From: Gammaproteobacteria bacterium
GTDB lineage: Bacteria > Pseudomonadota > Gammaproteobacteria > Steroidobacterales > GCA-2729495
NCBI GenBank assembly: GCA_030746435.1
Contig: JASLMV010000004.1
Location: 62,001-126,000, forward strand
Reading direction: 5' to 3'
Length of the DNA stretch: 64,000 bases
The stretch's first letter is position 1. Each line of letters begins with the position of its first letter. Positions 18,273 to 28,528 of this stretch are shown one piece after another. A program made the position numbers and the translations under genes. The notes under the pieces were generated by a model that did not search any database, was not told the DNA's origin, and saw only the letters and a list, made by a program, of their open reading frames with translations.

Positions 18273-19271
18273 TCAGCGTGTAGTTCTGCACGCTACGTGA
18301 TTAAGGTTAATAATCGACAAAAGCAAAAGAGCCGCAACTCCGTTATGTGCTGTTGCGACCGCCAGCGGTAAACCAAACCATACGACCGCAAGTCCGAGCC
18401 CGACCTGCCCGGCCAGGGCCGCCCATACCGCCATGCATGCCGCCTTCATTGACGGCCCGCTGGTCTGCCGGGACCAGAGTCCGAGCGTAACGATCAACAG
18501 TACCGCCGACGCGACGAGCGCTCCGAGACGATGGACAAAGTGAATGGCAACACGTGCCGGTGCTTCCAGAACGCCGAACTCGTAGTCGACACCCAGCCCC
18601 CGCCACATGACAAAACCTTCGCTGAAATCGGCTTCGGTCGGCCACCACTGGTTCAGACAGCCGGGCAGGTCCGGACACGCGAGCGCGGCATAATTGGAAC
18701 TGACCCAGCCGCCCAGTGCGGTCTGGCAAATAAGCACGAGCAACGCGATTACAGCCGGCCAGGCAATACGTCGGGTAATCCCGACCGCGAGGTTGGTGCC
18801 CCTTGCGTCTTCAAGTAACAACCAGAACAGGAGTCCTAATGTTGCGAGCCCGCCGAGCAGGTGCCCCATGACAATAACCGGTTTGAGTAACAGCGTTACG
18901 GTCCACATACCGAGCAGGCCCTGGAAGATGACAACGACCAGCGTCAGTAAAGGAATTTTTACAGGCTGCCCCGGTTCGCGGCGGTTACTCCATGCAATCC
19001 AGGCGATCAACACGATCATGAAACCCAGGGTAGTGGCAACATAGCGGTGCACCATCTCGCGCCAGGCTTTGCCGGCTTCGACCGGTCGTTCCGGCCAGTT
19101 CTCGACAGCAACATCACTTTCTATGTCCGTAGGTATCAGCACCCCGTAACACCCCGGCCAGTCAGGGCATCCCAGGCCCGCATCGCTAAGCCGCACATAA
19201 GCCCCCAGCACAACTACTATCAGAGCCAGGGTTGTCGCCATCCAGACGAGCCGCCGATACCAAACAGTCAT
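18273..19271 (-). CDS. ctaA: Heme A synthase (CtaA/COX15)
   Basis: 332 residues with eight predicted membrane helices. CtaA oxidises heme O to heme A for aa3-type cytochrome oxidase in the inner membrane. Family hallmarks are DAGLGCPDWPGCYG after helix 1 and the related ACPDLPGCLNQWWP after helix 5, plus membrane histidines in HRYVATTLG, GHLLGG, HFVHRLGAL and TAHNGVAAL that serve as heme ligands. No oxidase genes are nearby, so they must lie elsewhere. Confidence 0.95.
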   Translation of the reverse strand: MTVWYRRLVWMATTLALIVVVLGAYVRLSDAGLGCPDWPGCYGVLIPTDIESDVAVENWPERPVEAGKAWREMVHRYVATTLGFMIVLIAWIAWSNRREPGQPVKIPLLTLVVVIFQGLLGMWTVTLLLKPVIVMGHLLGGLATLGLLFWLLLEDARGTNLAVGITRRIAWPAVIALLVLICQTALGGWVSSNYAALACPDLPGCLNQWWPTEADFSEGFVMWRGLGVDYEFGVLEAPARVAIHFVHRLGALVASAVLLIVTLGLWSRQTSGPSMKAACMAVWAALAGQVGLGLAVVWFGLPLAVATAHNGVAALLLLSIINLNHVACRTTR

Positions 19272-19383
19272 TCCTTACCCCTTCACCTGTTCCAGCTTAT
19301 TCAACAATATGAGTCAGATCTTCGCGTGTCCGGATCGAAACGCCGGCAGCGAAACTCAGTGCAGGCAGCGGATTATCCCCGAG

Positions 19384-20244
19384 TTAGTCGGGCCGTGAAA
19401 GTGACGACAGGCGGGATAGCGGAAATCGGGCTTCCCCATCTTCCATAAGGGCACCAGCGCCGGATTTGCCTGCCCATGCCTGTCCGTATATGACTTCGAG
19501 GCTGATGTTCCAGCGGCCATCCGAGTCGCGCGATGCCTCGAGCTCCTGCAGCATCCGGCGCCAACTCGCCGGTGTGGTGAGACCACGGCTGCGTTGCTGA
19601 CTGAAATTGGTTGCGGCAATGTCCCGCAGATCCGCGACGAGTTTAGCTATATCGGTATACGTAACCGTTACCATCTCGACATCCATGACCGGTTCGCGGA
19701 AGCCCGTTTTGACAAGTGTGTCGCCGATGTTGTGCATATCCGTAAATGCATGCACGTGCATACGGTCGTCGACATTCGCCCACGCGCGGCGTAGCTCTTT
19801 GAGGGAATCCGGCCCAAGTGTGCTGAACAGAAACATGCCGGGCGCGCGTAACACCCGGCGCGTTTCAATGAATATCCGCTCCGGGTCCGTGCAGAAGGGT
19901 AACATCATGTTGGACAGGACTATGTCGACACTGTTGTCAGCCAGCGGTAAGCGATGCCCGTCTGCGCACACAAGACTGCCGGTAATACCTGCCGCTGAGT
20001 TCAACATGGGCAGAGACCAGTCAAGCTGAATGAGTGCCGCTTCCGGGTAGATTCTTTTTATCTCGGCCGCTGCACTGCCGGTGCCGGCGCCGAGTTCCAG
20101 CACTGTTTGCGGAGACAGGCTGATAAGGCCCAGGCGTTCCAGTAGCCGGGTGCGAACTTCTGCACAGAAGAAATCAGCCTTATCGTAACCGGCAGCAACC
20201 TTGCCCTGCGCGATGCGCATTTGATCCTGATCGAGTGCGTACAT
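19384..20244 (-). CDS. bioC: Malonyl-ACP O-methyltransferase BioC
   Basis: 286 residues from the ATG at 20244; 40 upstream in-frame residues would extend into the bioB 3' end and lack family similarity. It is a class I SAM methyltransferase with the glycine motif VLELGAGTGSAA, the acidic IQLDWS after strand 2, and LVCADGHRLPL then DIVLSNMMLPF as motifs II-III. BioC methylates malonyl-ACP to start pimelate synthesis for biotin. The position 37 bp after bioB supports BioC over other SAM methyltransferases of the same fold (for example NDUFAF5-like). Confidence 0.88.
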   Translation of the reverse strand: MYALDQDQMRIAQGKVAAGYDKADFFCAEVRTRLLERLGLISLSPQTVLELGAGTGSAAAEIKRIYPEAALIQLDWSLPMLNSAAGITGSLVCADGHRLPLADNSVDIVLSNMMLPFCTDPERIFIETRRVLRAPGMFLFSTLGPDSLKELRRAWANVDDRMHVHAFTDMHNIGDTLVKTGFREPVMDVEMVTVTYTDIAKLVADLRDIAATNFSQQRSRGLTTPASWRRMLQELEASRDSDGRWNISLEVIYGQAWAGKSGAGALMEDGEARFPLSRLSSLSRPD

Positions 20245-20281
20245 GGGTGGTGCAATACAAAGAACAAACGAGGGCTTCGTA

Positions 20282-21328
20282 TCAGCCGGAAGTGAAATCC
20301 GGCTGACCTGCGGCCGTGGGCTCGGGTTCCATGCCCAGGCGTGCCATGAGTGCGCGGTCTGCATCGACAGCCGGGTTACCTGTGGTCAGCAGTTTTTCAC
20401 CATAGAAAATGGAGTTGGCGCCAGCCAGGAAACACAGAGCCTGGGTCTCGTCGCTCATTTCTTCCCGGCCCGCCGACAGTCTGACGTGCGATGCGGGCAT
20501 CAGTATGCGCGCGACGGCAATGGTCCTGACAAAGTCGATAGGGTCGAAGCTGTCCGTACCGTTTAACGGTGTCCCCTCGACCTGCACGAGTTGGTTAATA
20601 GGTATGCTGCCGGGATGCTCGGGCAGCGTTGCGAGTGTTCGCAGCAGTTCAATTCGGTCAGTTTCCTTTTCGCCCATTCCGACGATTCCGCCACAACAAA
20701 CTTTTATGCCGGCGTCACGCACTGACTGAAGGGTATCGAGACGCTGTTTGTAAGTTCGTGTTGTGATGATTTGCCGGTAAAAGTTTTCGGATGTATCGAG
20801 GTTATGGTTGTAGTAATCGAGGCCGGCATCTTTAAGTTGCTGCGCCTGCCCGGGTTGTAACATGCCTAGAGTCGCACAGGTTTCCATGCCGAGTTCACTA
20901 ACACCCCTGATCATCTCGATTATGTGATCCATCTGTTTTGATTTTGGCGAACGCCATGCTGCGCCCATGCAAAAACGAGTTGCGCCTTGTTCACGTGCAG
21001 CGCGCGCATTCGCAAGCACGTCATCGAGTTCCATTAAGGGCTCGTTTGCAACGCCCGCCTCATACCGCACACTTTGCGGACAATAGGCGCAGTCTTCCGG
21101 GCAGCCTCCGGTTTTTACGCTGAGCAGGGTGCTTATCTGTACCTGGTTCGGATTGAAGTGCTGCCTGTGCACAGTCTGCGCGGCATGCAGCAGATCGGCG
21201 AACGGCGCGCGATAAAGCGCATGCACTTCTTCCAGGGTCCAGTCTGTCCTCGGTTTACCCGTCGCCAGCGTGGCCGGCGCGAACGGGCCGCCGCTGTCCT
21301 GTGGTTCTGCCTGCAGTGCTCCGTCCAT
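20282..21328 (-). CDS. bioB: Biotin synthase (radical SAM)
   Basis: 348 residues from the ATG at 21328. The radical SAM cluster motif is C76-x3-C80-x2-C83 ([13 protein letters not shown]). Downstream [12 protein letters not shown] and [11 protein letters not shown] supply the additional cysteines and Arg that hold the sulfur-donating [2Fe-2S] cluster. It inserts sulfur into dethiobiotin. The first 35 residues are a Pro/Gly-rich variable lead. Divergent from comF, with a 114-bp shared upstream region. BioA, BioD and BioF are not in the window. Confidence 0.97.
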   Translation of the reverse strand: MDGALQAEPQDSGGPFAPATLATGKPRTDWTLEEVHALYRAPFADLLHAAQTVHRQHFNPNQVQISTLLSVKTGGCPEDCAYCPQSVRYEAGVANEPLMELDDVLANARAAREQGATRFCMGAAWRSPKSKQMDHIIEMIRGVSELGMETCATLGMLQPGQAQQLKDAGLDYYNHNLDTSENFYRQIITTRTYKQRLDTLQSVRDAGIKVCCGGIVGMGEKETDRIELLRTLATLPEHPGSIPINQLVQVEGTPLNGTDSFDPIDFVRTIAVARILMPASHVRLSAGREEMSDETQALCFLAGANSIFYGEKLLTTGNPAVDADRALMARLGMEPEPTAAGQPDFTSG

Positions 21329-21442
21329 AGTTGCTTTTCCTGTCAGTTTAGGGGCTATGTCCGGCTGGCCTGCTGCATCAGACTGGCGCAATGAACCAGG
21401 CCGGACGGCAAGTATCAAAAGGCGATCCAGCGCTGTCAACCT

Positions 21443-22156
21443 GTGGCCACTAATCTGGTTGACAGCCTGCTACTTGCTATTGAGCCCTGGCGCTGCGTGC
21501 TGTGCAGGGATACAGCGTACGGCATGGACATTTGCGCAGATTGCATAGATGACCTGCCCTGGCTTACACGCAGTTGCCGTCGCTGTGCGCTGCCGCTGCC
21601 GTCGACGGGCATACCATTGTGCGGTAACTGTATACACGTGCCCGCAGATATCGATCACTGTATCGCCGCCCTTGCTTACGATTACCCGGTAGACCGGCTG
21701 GTAACCGGACTCAAATACCAGCGTAAACTCTTGTTTGCCCGGGTACTGGGCGAACTGCTGGCTATCCGGATCAAGGAAGCGCTGGTGTACGGTGAACTGG
21801 AAATTCCCGAGTTGATCATGCCGGTCCCGATGCACCGCTGGCGGCTGGCGCGGCGCACTTATAACCAGGCAGAAGAAATTGCCCGCTGGTTGCAACGTGA
21901 CCTGCGCGTTCCGGTAGAAAGCTCACAGCTACTGCGCGTGCGGAATACGCCGCGACAGACTTCACTGAGTCGTGCCGTCCGGCTCCGGAATATTCATGGC
22001 GCATTTCACGTCAGGGGCAATGTGGCGGATAAACGTATTGCTTTGGTAGACGATGTCATAACCACGGCAGCTACGGTACGCGAACTCGCACAAATACTGA
22101 AACGTGCGGGAGCTGCGGAAGTTCAGGTCTGGGCCGTGGCGCGCACCGACAGTTGA
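21443..22156 (+). CDS. ComF family phosphoribosyltransferase-like protein
   Basis: 237 residues from a GTG start. Eight cysteines occur as pairs (18/21, 31/34, 45/48, 60/63), a zinc-ribbon-like N-terminus. The C-terminal half is a type I PRTase fold with the PRPP motif [14 protein letters not shown] and the family's [20 protein letters not shown]. ComF proteins take part in DNA uptake and transformation in competent bacteria; in others the role is unclear. It is the single plus-strand gene in a long minus-strand run, and ends 4 bp before the convergent ubiA. Confidence 0.9.
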   Translation: MATNLVDSLLLAIEPWRCVLCRDTAYGMDICADCIDDLPWLTRSCRRCALPLPSTGIPLCGNCIHVPADIDHCIAALAYDYPVDRLVTGLKYQRKLLFARVLGELLAIRIKEALVYGELEIPELIMPVPMHRWRLARRTYNQAEEIARWLQRDLRVPVESSQLLRVRNTPRQTSLSRAVRLRNIHGAFHVRGNVADKRIALVDDVITTAATVRELAQILKRAGAAEVQVWAVARTDS

Positions 22157-22160
22157 TCTG

Positions 22161-23063
22161 TCAGTCAAAGGTGTAACTGAGTACGATGCCGGCGAAAACT
22201 GTGGCACCTATATACTGATTATTGAGGAAAGCATGGAAACATTTTTCCGGCTCCCGGTTTCGGATCAACCCGAACTGGTACAGCATCAATAACGCAACGA
22301 CCAGCAAACTGAGCCGGTACCACATACCGAGTGCTGCGACTTCGCCAACCAGGAACAACGATACAAGAAAAATAAATTGCAGCAGGCTCACGATAAACAC
22401 GTCGGCCTGGCCAAACAGGATCGCAGTAGACATGATGCCAAGTTTCCGGTCGTCGTCGCGATCGACCATCGCGTACATGGTGTCGTAAACCAGCGCCCAG
22501 ACGATGGTCCCGATCCACATGAGCCAGGCCAGCTTGGGAAGGGCGCCCGTCTGGGCCGCGAAGGCCATCGGAATGCCCCAACCGAAGGCCGCGCCGAGTA
22601 TTAGTTGGGGAGCTACGAAAAAGCGTTTGCAGAACGGGTATACAACGGTCAGCATGGCACCGACTATGGCCAACATTTGGGTCAGGGTATCGAGGGTCAG
22701 AACAAGACCAATCGCCATCATGGACAATGCGGCGAACAGCACGAGTGCTTCGGCCGGCGCAACATTACCTGTGGCTATCGGCCTGTCGGTGGTTCGTTTT
22801 ACCCGGCCGTCGAAATCCCGGTCAGCGTAGTCGTTAATAACGCAACCAGCGCTCCGCATGATGATTACGCCAAGGACAAACACGGTAAACACCCAGGAGT
22901 TGGGCGAACCGTCTCCCGCGACCCAGAGAGCCCACAATGTCGGCCACAATAACAGCCAGATACCAATAGGCTTGTGCAGGCGCATCAGGTGTGCATAGTG
23001 ATGCAGTTGCTGGCCTAACTCGCCAATTACACCGGAAACTACTGTAAGTGACTGCCGGTTCAT
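22161..23063 (-). CDS. ubiA: 4-hydroxybenzoate octaprenyltransferase UbiA
   Basis: 300 residues, polytopic. The two Asp-rich prenyl-diphosphate-binding motifs are present: NDYADRDFDGRV and, in the second half, DTMYAMVDRDDDRKLG. UbiA attaches the polyprenyl tail to 4-hydroxybenzoate in the inner membrane during ubiquinone synthesis. It follows ubiC by 29 bp, reproducing the ubiCA order of E. coli. A shorter start at MRLHKPIG (about residue 27) is possible but less likely. Confidence 0.96.
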   Translation of the reverse strand: MNRQSLTVVSGVIGELGQQLHHYAHLMRLHKPIGIWLLLWPTLWALWVAGDGSPNSWVFTVFVLGVIIMRSAGCVINDYADRDFDGRVKRTTDRPIATGNVAPAEALVLFAALSMMAIGLVLTLDTLTQMLAIVGAMLTVVYPFCKRFFVAPQLILGAAFGWGIPMAFAAQTGALPKLAWLMWIGTIVWALVYDTMYAMVDRDDDRKLGIMSTAILFGQADVFIVSLLQFIFLVSLFLVGEVAALGMWYRLSLLVVALLMLYQFGLIRNREPEKCFHAFLNNQYIGATVFAGIVLSYTFD

Positions 23064-23092
23064 CCGAATACGCAGCTCATTGTCTTAAGGAC

Positions 23093-23641
23093 CTAGTCCG
23101 CAAGTTTCATGCGCCGGTTCTCGTTGTCGACCACACCGGGCAAAAACACTTCGGTAACGGTAAGTGTTGCATCGCTGATATGGAAATCGGACTGCCGTGC
23201 CCATAGCGGCATTTGATGCCTTTCCGCCAGTTCACTCGGCAGACTGTCGGCGGTAAGCAACGCATAGCGAAATTCACTGCGGTGTACTTCCGGGAGTGTC
23301 TGTAAACGTTCCCCGAGTGGCTCGTCACCGAGTTCATTAAGCCATGGGTGAGTTGCGGCCGTTGCGGCCGGGATTACTGTCTCTGCATAGACACAGGGTT
23401 GTTCACCACAATGCAGGATTACGCGGCGCTGAAAATCATGTTCGGTCGGTTCGTCCTGGCCCGATTGCGTATCGAGGACCTCGAGACGGAACTCGCTCGC
23501 GCACAGGCGCCGCAGCCGGGCGGTGAGCAGACCAGTTTCCTGGAGCCAGCCACGCAGCAAAGGTTTTGGCTGTAAACCGGTCTGTTCCGGTTCACGGTGC
23601 CAGAGTACGGTATCGCCTGTTTGAGGTTCACGTGCCGACAT
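23093..23641 (-). CDS. ubiC: Chorismate lyase UbiC
   Basis: 182 residues. UbiC converts chorismate to 4-hydroxybenzoate plus pyruvate, the first committed step of ubiquinone synthesis. Visible family features are LRRLCASEFRLEVL, the strand-loop QRRVILHCGEQPCVYAETV carrying the conserved Arg, and TVTEVFLPG near the C-terminus with the catalytic Glu. Sequence conservation in this family is low, but its position directly before ubiA makes the call firm. Confidence 0.92.
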   Translation of the reverse strand: MSAREPQTGDTVLWHREPEQTGLQPKPLLRGWLQETGLLTARLRRLCASEFRLEVLDTQSGQDEPTEHDFQRRVILHCGEQPCVYAETVIPAATAATHPWLNELGDEPLGERLQTLPEVHRSEFRYALLTADSLPSELAERHQMPLWARQSDFHISDATLTVTEVFLPGVVDNENRRMKLAD

Positions 23642-23708
23642 GCGGCATGCCTTTGTTGTTATCAGGCGTAAAAGTCTACCCGATTCGGTCGCTCAGGGTA
23701 GAAGCCGC

Positions 23709-25814
23709 TCAGACATTGCCGTACTCCGATGCGGAGCCGATCCAGCGCTGCATGATTGCCCTCGCAGCCCCGGGGTGCTTGTCCAGCAGCATTTCCGCCA
23801 TAGCCTGCACCTGCGGCAGCAGTCCCGCATCCCTTATCAGGTCAGCAATCCGCATCTGCATCAGTCCGGTCTGGCGCTTGCCCAGGACTTCGCCCGGGCC
23901 CCTGAGCTCGAGGTCTTTCTGCGCCACCACGAAACCGTCGCTCGTGTCGCGCAGTACGCCAAGGCGTTGGCGGGCATGTTCGGAAAGCGGCCCGCGATAC
24001 AGGAGTACGCATGCACTGAGCTCCTGTCCGCGGCCCACCCGGCCGCGTAGCTGGTGCAACTGTGCCAGACCCATGCGCTCCGCGTTCTCGACGATCATCA
24101 GTGTCGCCTCGGGCACGTCCACACCCACCTCTATGACAGTTGTCGCTACCAGCACCTGCAAATCCCCCGCAGCGAAAGCTTTCATGACGACTTCTTTTTC
24201 TTCATTTTTCATGCGGCCATGAATGAGGCCTACAGATAAACCTGCAAGCGCTTCGGTCAACATCGAGTGTGTTGATTCCGCATCCTGGTAGTCGAGCGAC
24301 TCGGATTCTTCGATCAGCGGGCACACCCAGTAGGCGCGCTGACCCAAGTTGCATGCCGTGCGGACACGTTCGACAACTTCTGCGCGTCGATTTTCAGACA
24401 ACGCGACCGTTTGCACGGGTTGCCGGCCCGGCGGCATTTCACGTATAACTGAAACATCCAGGTCGGCATACATGGTCATCGCCAGTGTGCGTGGTATCGG
24501 GGTGGCCGTCATGACGAGTTGATGCGGTCGGTGAGTCCCGCTGGCGCCTTTTTCCATCAGGCTCAGGCGCTGGTGTACCCCGAAACGGTGTTGTTCGTCG
24601 ACGATGACGAGTCCGAGATTCTCGTATTCGACACCTTCCTGAAATAAAGCGTGTGTCCCGACAACGATCCGCGCTTTACCGGTCGCGATGGCTTCATAAG
24701 CCTGTTGACGCTGGCGGCTTTTCAGCGCACCCGATAGCCAGCATACGGGCACATCCAGCGGCGCGAACCAGCGCATGAAATTATCACGGTGTTGCTCTGC
24801 GAGCAGTTCGGTCGGTGCCATGATCGCGACCTGCGAACCTGCGCTGACGGCGTTTAGTGCCGCGGCAGCGGCCACTGCAGTTTTGCCGCAGCCTACATCA
24901 CCCTGCAACAGGCGCATCATCGGATGGGTTTGCGCCAGGTCGGTGCGAATAGTCAGCAACGCCTTTTGCTGATCGCCCGTAAGCCTAAAGCCAAGGCTGG
25001 CTATAAAGCGCTCGCAAAGGTCATCCGTGGGTTGCAGCGATTCTGAACGCAGCGTTTCAGCACGCCGGCGAATTTTCCGGAGGCTCAGGTGATGAGCGAG
25101 TATTTCTTCCATGGCCAGGCGCTGCTGGCATGGATGCCGGCCGGCATCCAGTTCTTCGAGTTCCGCATCGGGGGGCGGCCGGTGCAGGTAGCGAATGGCC
25201 TCCCAAAGCGGCGGCAGGCCGTGCTCACTTACCAGCGCTTCCGGGAGCCAGTCGCTGATGTTACCGGGTTCACTGTCCAGCACCTGGTTGATGAGATTAC
25301 GCAGCCTGCCCTGCTGCACGCCTTCGGTCGTCGGGTAGATCGGGGTCAGGTGTTCGTCGAGCGGACTCGGGTCGTTGTCACGAAATACTCGGTACTCCGG
25401 GTGGATAATTTCAAGACCACCTGATCCTTTGCGTACTTCGCCGTAACAGCGCAGGCGTTTACCTCGTGCAAGGCCGTGTTGTTGTGAACGGGAAAAATAA
25501 AAGAATCTTAAGGTGAGTGATCCGGTGCCGTCTGATACGCGGCATAGCAAGCTGCGCCGGCGCCTGTATACAACTTCGGTTAATTCGATTTCCGCTTCGA
25601 CGACTGCGCGCTGGCCCGGCACCAGGCTGCCTACCGCGACCAGCCGGGTGCGATCTTCGTAGCGCATCGGCAACACGAACAGGAGGTCTTCGGGTTTGTA
25701 TACGTTGAGACGGCTGAGCTTTTCTGCCAGGGAAGGCCCTACACCGCGCAGGTCCGTCAATTCGTTAAGGGCAACCGGGGCGGATTCCCTGACAGATTTG
25801 GCGGGCCTGTTCAC
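23709..25814 (-). CDS. recG: ATP-dependent DNA helicase RecG
   Basis: 701 residues. An N-terminal OB-fold wedge domain (about 70-160) is followed by two RecA-like lobes. Motifs include Walker A LQGDVGCGKTAVA, the motif II variant DEQH in IVDEQHRFGVHQR, motif III TATPIPRTLAM and the QLRGRVGRG arginine region. RecG reverses stalled forks and migrates branched DNA. It ends a run with spoT and ridA upstream (9-bp gap to ridA). Confidence 0.96.
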   Translation of the reverse strand: MNRPAKSVRESAPVALNELTDLRGVGPSLAEKLSRLNVYKPEDLLFVLPMRYEDRTRLVAVGSLVPGQRAVVEAEIELTEVVYRRRRSLLCRVSDGTGSLTLRFFYFSRSQQHGLARGKRLRCYGEVRKGSGGLEIIHPEYRVFRDNDPSPLDEHLTPIYPTTEGVQQGRLRNLINQVLDSEPGNISDWLPEALVSEHGLPPLWEAIRYLHRPPPDAELEELDAGRHPCQQRLAMEEILAHHLSLRKIRRRAETLRSESLQPTDDLCERFIASLGFRLTGDQQKALLTIRTDLAQTHPMMRLLQGDVGCGKTAVAAAAALNAVSAGSQVAIMAPTELLAEQHRDNFMRWFAPLDVPVCWLSGALKSRQRQQAYEAIATGKARIVVGTHALFQEGVEYENLGLVIVDEQHRFGVHQRLSLMEKGASGTHRPHQLVMTATPIPRTLAMTMYADLDVSVIREMPPGRQPVQTVALSENRRAEVVERVRTACNLGQRAYWVCPLIEESESLDYQDAESTHSMLTEALAGLSVGLIHGRMKNEEKEVVMKAFAAGDLQVLVATTVIEVGVDVPEATLMIVENAERMGLAQLHQLRGRVGRGQELSACVLLYRGPLSEHARQRLGVLRDTSDGFVVAQKDLELRGPGEVLGKRQTGLMQMRIADLIRDAGLLPQVQAMAEMLLDKHPGAARAIMQRWIGSASEYGNV

Positions 25815-25823
25815 GCAGGCTTA

Positions 25824-26204
25824 TCAGGCCGACAGCACAGCATCGGCTTCGACCTGGGCGCCTTTGGGCAGCGCACTTACCTCAATCGCTGCGCGCGCCG
25901 GGTACGGTTCCGCAAAGTACTCGGCCATAATTTCATTAACCTGGCCGAAGTTGCCCAGGTCAGTAAGGAAAACGGTGACCTTGAGTGCCCGCGACAAATC
26001 GCTGTCGGACGCTTCCGCAACAGCCTTGAGGTTCTCAAAGACCTGCTTTATCTGTGCTTCGATGCCACCGCTTACTATCTCGCCGGTAGCCGGATCGAGT
26101 GGAATCTGTCCGGATACATATACCGTTTCGTTGTGGCGTATTGCCTGGGAGTAGGGACCGATGGCTGCCGGTGCCGTGTCCGTATGTATGGCTTGTTTTG
26201 TCAT
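25824..26204 (-). CDS. ridA: RidA family 2-iminobutanoate/2-iminopropanoate deaminase
   Basis: 126 residues from the ATG at 26204; the upstream in-frame extension belongs to the spoT 3' region. RidA removes reactive enamine/imine intermediates released by PLP enzymes. Family features include [30 protein letters not shown] and [17 protein letters not shown], which contains the catalytic Arg and Glu. It sits 10 bp after spoT and 9 bp before recG, an arrangement common in gammaproteobacteria. Confidence 0.95.
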   Translation of the reverse strand: MTKQAIHTDTAPAAIGPYSQAIRHNETVYVSGQIPLDPATGEIVSGGIEAQIKQVFENLKAVAEASDSDLSRALKVTVFLTDLGNFGQVNEIMAEYFAEPYPARAAIEVSALPKGAQVEADAVLSA

Positions 26205-26214
26205 TTGTTTGCTT

Positions 26215-28368
26215 TCAGGCGCAGGTTCGTGCCACGCGTTTAACGTTACCCATGACGCGAATGCGCCGCAATACCCGGGCGAGGTGCACCCGGTCATGGA
26301 TGAGGATTAAAAATATCATCTCCGCAAAGTCCTCATCATCTTCACTGACACTAACCTGTTCGATATTCGAACCGGCCTCCGCAATCTGCAGGGCTACCTC
26401 TGCCAGGGAGCCGGGCCGGTTGGTCATTTCTATACGCAGCTCGACCGAGAAGTCACGGTCGATATCGGGTTCCCATTCAACGGCCAGCCATTTGCCCGGT
26501 TGTTTGCTGAACTGGTGCACGTTACCGCAAATATCGCGATGAATGACGACGCCCCGGCCACTGCTCAGGTACCCCATGATTTCATCGCCGGGTATAGGGT
26601 GACAGCAGCGCCCGTAACTCACGACCAGGCCTTCGGTGCCGGCAATCGTGATCTTGGAGGGCTTGCTTTGATCGCCCGGCTCCTGCTCCGAGTTCTGTAG
26701 CAGTAACTGTGCGACAACGGGTGCCAGGCGTTCGCCCAGGCCTAGTTGCTCGTAAAGGTCGACCTGCTTACCGAGGTTGAATTCGGTAAGCAGGACATTC
26801 ATCCGTTTGCGGCGGATGCGGCGCAAGCTCGTGCCCTGTGCCCGCAGCGCCTGTACGAGCAGGCGGCGCCCCAGTTCGATGGCTTCATCCCGGCGCAGGT
26901 TTTTCAGGTACTGCCGGATACTGTGCCGGGCCTTGGCAGTGACGACGAAGTTCACCCACGTCGGGTTGGGGTGCGCGCGGCGTGAAGTAATGATCTGTAC
27001 AGTCTGGCCGTTCTTCAGTGGTGTGCGTAACGGTTCGAGCCGCCGGTCAAGTTTGGCGGAAACGCAGCGGTTACCGACATCGGTATGTACCGCGTATGCG
27101 AAATCGACGCAGGTTGCACCACGCGGCAGACGCAGAATGTCCCCCTTTGGAGTGAATACATACACCTTGTCGGGGAACAGGTCGACCTTGACGTTCTCCA
27201 TGAACTCTTCCGAGTTTGCAGTCGTCTGCATTTCACTTATCGACGCCAGCCAGTCACGTGCCTTCACCTGGGGTGAGATGAGGCTGTGGTCAACGGCTTT
27301 GTAATTCCAGTGTGCAGCAACGCCACTATCGGCAACACGTTGCATTTCGCCCGTACGTATCTGGACTTCTACCGGTATACCGTTCGGGCCGAACAACGTC
27401 GTATGCAATGACTGGTAACCGTTCTGCCGCGGTATCGCCACGTAATCCTTGAAACGTCCGGGCATCGGTTTGTAGTTCTGGTGCACGATGCCGAGCGTGC
27501 GGTAACAATCGTCCGGATCCTCGACGATGATCCGGAACCCGAATACATCTACGATCTCGCTCAGTGGTAGTTTCTTGCGCAGCATCTTTCTGTAGATGCT
27601 GTACAGGTGTTTCTGGCGGCCTTGCACACTTCCGCTGATACTGGCATCGCGCATCGACTTACGCAGCCGGTCCGAGATGCGTTTGACGATCTGACGCTGG
27701 TTACCCTTGGCCTTCTGCAGCGTGGCGTCGATGACGCGGGCACGGAAGGGATAGGCATTACGGAAGCCAAGATCCTCGAGTTCAATTTTCAGCCAGTTGA
27801 TTCCGAGGCGGTTTGCAATCGGCGCGTAGATCTCGAGTGTTTCCCTGGCGATCCTGACCCGTTTGTCGGAGTTCAGGGGCTCGAGGGTGCGCATATTGTG
27901 CAGACGGTCGGCGAGTTTTACGAGGATAACGCGTATGTCCTCGACCATCGCCAGCATCATCTTGCGGAAGCTCTCGACCTGGGCTTCACCGCGGCTGGTA
28001 AAACTGAGCTGGTCCAGTTTGCTGACGCCGTCCACGATATTAGCTACGTCCTCACCAAACTCCTCGCGAATCTGCTCCACACTGATGGCGGTATCTTCGA
28101 TGATATCGTGCAGGATTGCCGCACAGATGCTCTCTACGTCGAGCCGCAGTTCGGCAATGATTGCGGCCACTGCGACCGGGTGACTTATATAGGGCTGGCC
28201 GCTGGCGCGCGTCTGGCCGCTGTGAGCCTGGGCGCCGAACTTGAATGCTCTTTCCACCTTGGCGCGCTGTTCGTCGGTCAGGTAATCGAGCTTGGCATTC
28301 AGGCGCCGGAGTCCGACGCCCCTTAGGGTGGGCGGCAATTTGTCACGAAGCGTCGCTGCGTATTCCAT
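26215..28368 (-). CDS. spoT: Bifunctional (p)ppGpp synthetase/hydrolase SpoT
   Basis: 717 residues from the ATG at 28368 (an AGGG lies 9 nt upstream); a GTG at 28386 would add six residues. Order of domains: HD hydrolase ([13 protein letters not shown] and LHDIIEDT), synthetase ([12 protein letters not shown] and [13 protein letters not shown]), TGS, and a C-terminal ACT domain. The synthetase loop reads GRFKDYVA, the basic RxKD form found in bifunctional enzymes rather than the ExDD of RelA. It makes and degrades the stringent-response alarmone. Followed by ridA and recG. Confidence 0.96.
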   Translation of the reverse strand: MEYAATLRDKLPPTLRGVGLRRLNAKLDYLTDEQRAKVERAFKFGAQAHSGQTRASGQPYISHPVAVAAIIAELRLDVESICAAILHDIIEDTAISVEQIREEFGEDVANIVDGVSKLDQLSFTSRGEAQVESFRKMMLAMVEDIRVILVKLADRLHNMRTLEPLNSDKRVRIARETLEIYAPIANRLGINWLKIELEDLGFRNAYPFRARVIDATLQKAKGNQRQIVKRISDRLRKSMRDASISGSVQGRQKHLYSIYRKMLRKKLPLSEIVDVFGFRIIVEDPDDCYRTLGIVHQNYKPMPGRFKDYVAIPRQNGYQSLHTTLFGPNGIPVEVQIRTGEMQRVADSGVAAHWNYKAVDHSLISPQVKARDWLASISEMQTTANSEEFMENVKVDLFPDKVYVFTPKGDILRLPRGATCVDFAYAVHTDVGNRCVSAKLDRRLEPLRTPLKNGQTVQIITSRRAHPNPTWVNFVVTAKARHSIRQYLKNLRRDEAIELGRRLLVQALRAQGTSLRRIRRKRMNVLLTEFNLGKQVDLYEQLGLGERLAPVVAQLLLQNSEQEPGDQSKPSKITIAGTEGLVVSYGRCCHPIPGDEIMGYLSSGRGVVIHRDICGNVHQFSKQPGKWLAVEWEPDIDRDFSVELRIEMTNRPGSLAEVALQIAEAGSNIEQVSVSEDDEDFAEMIFLILIHDRVHLARVLRRIRVMGNVKRVARTCA

Positions 28369-28528
28369 CGCGGTTGGCCCTGGCACGCGACTGACGTCGC
28401 GTTTTTAAGCCAGTATAAAGGAATGCACCGCACACGGGCGTTTGACGGGCGGAAAATCCGTCCGATTGAGCATAATGCGGGATGGTTACGCTACCCTGGT
28501 TGCGGGGCGTTACAGCGACTCAAACACC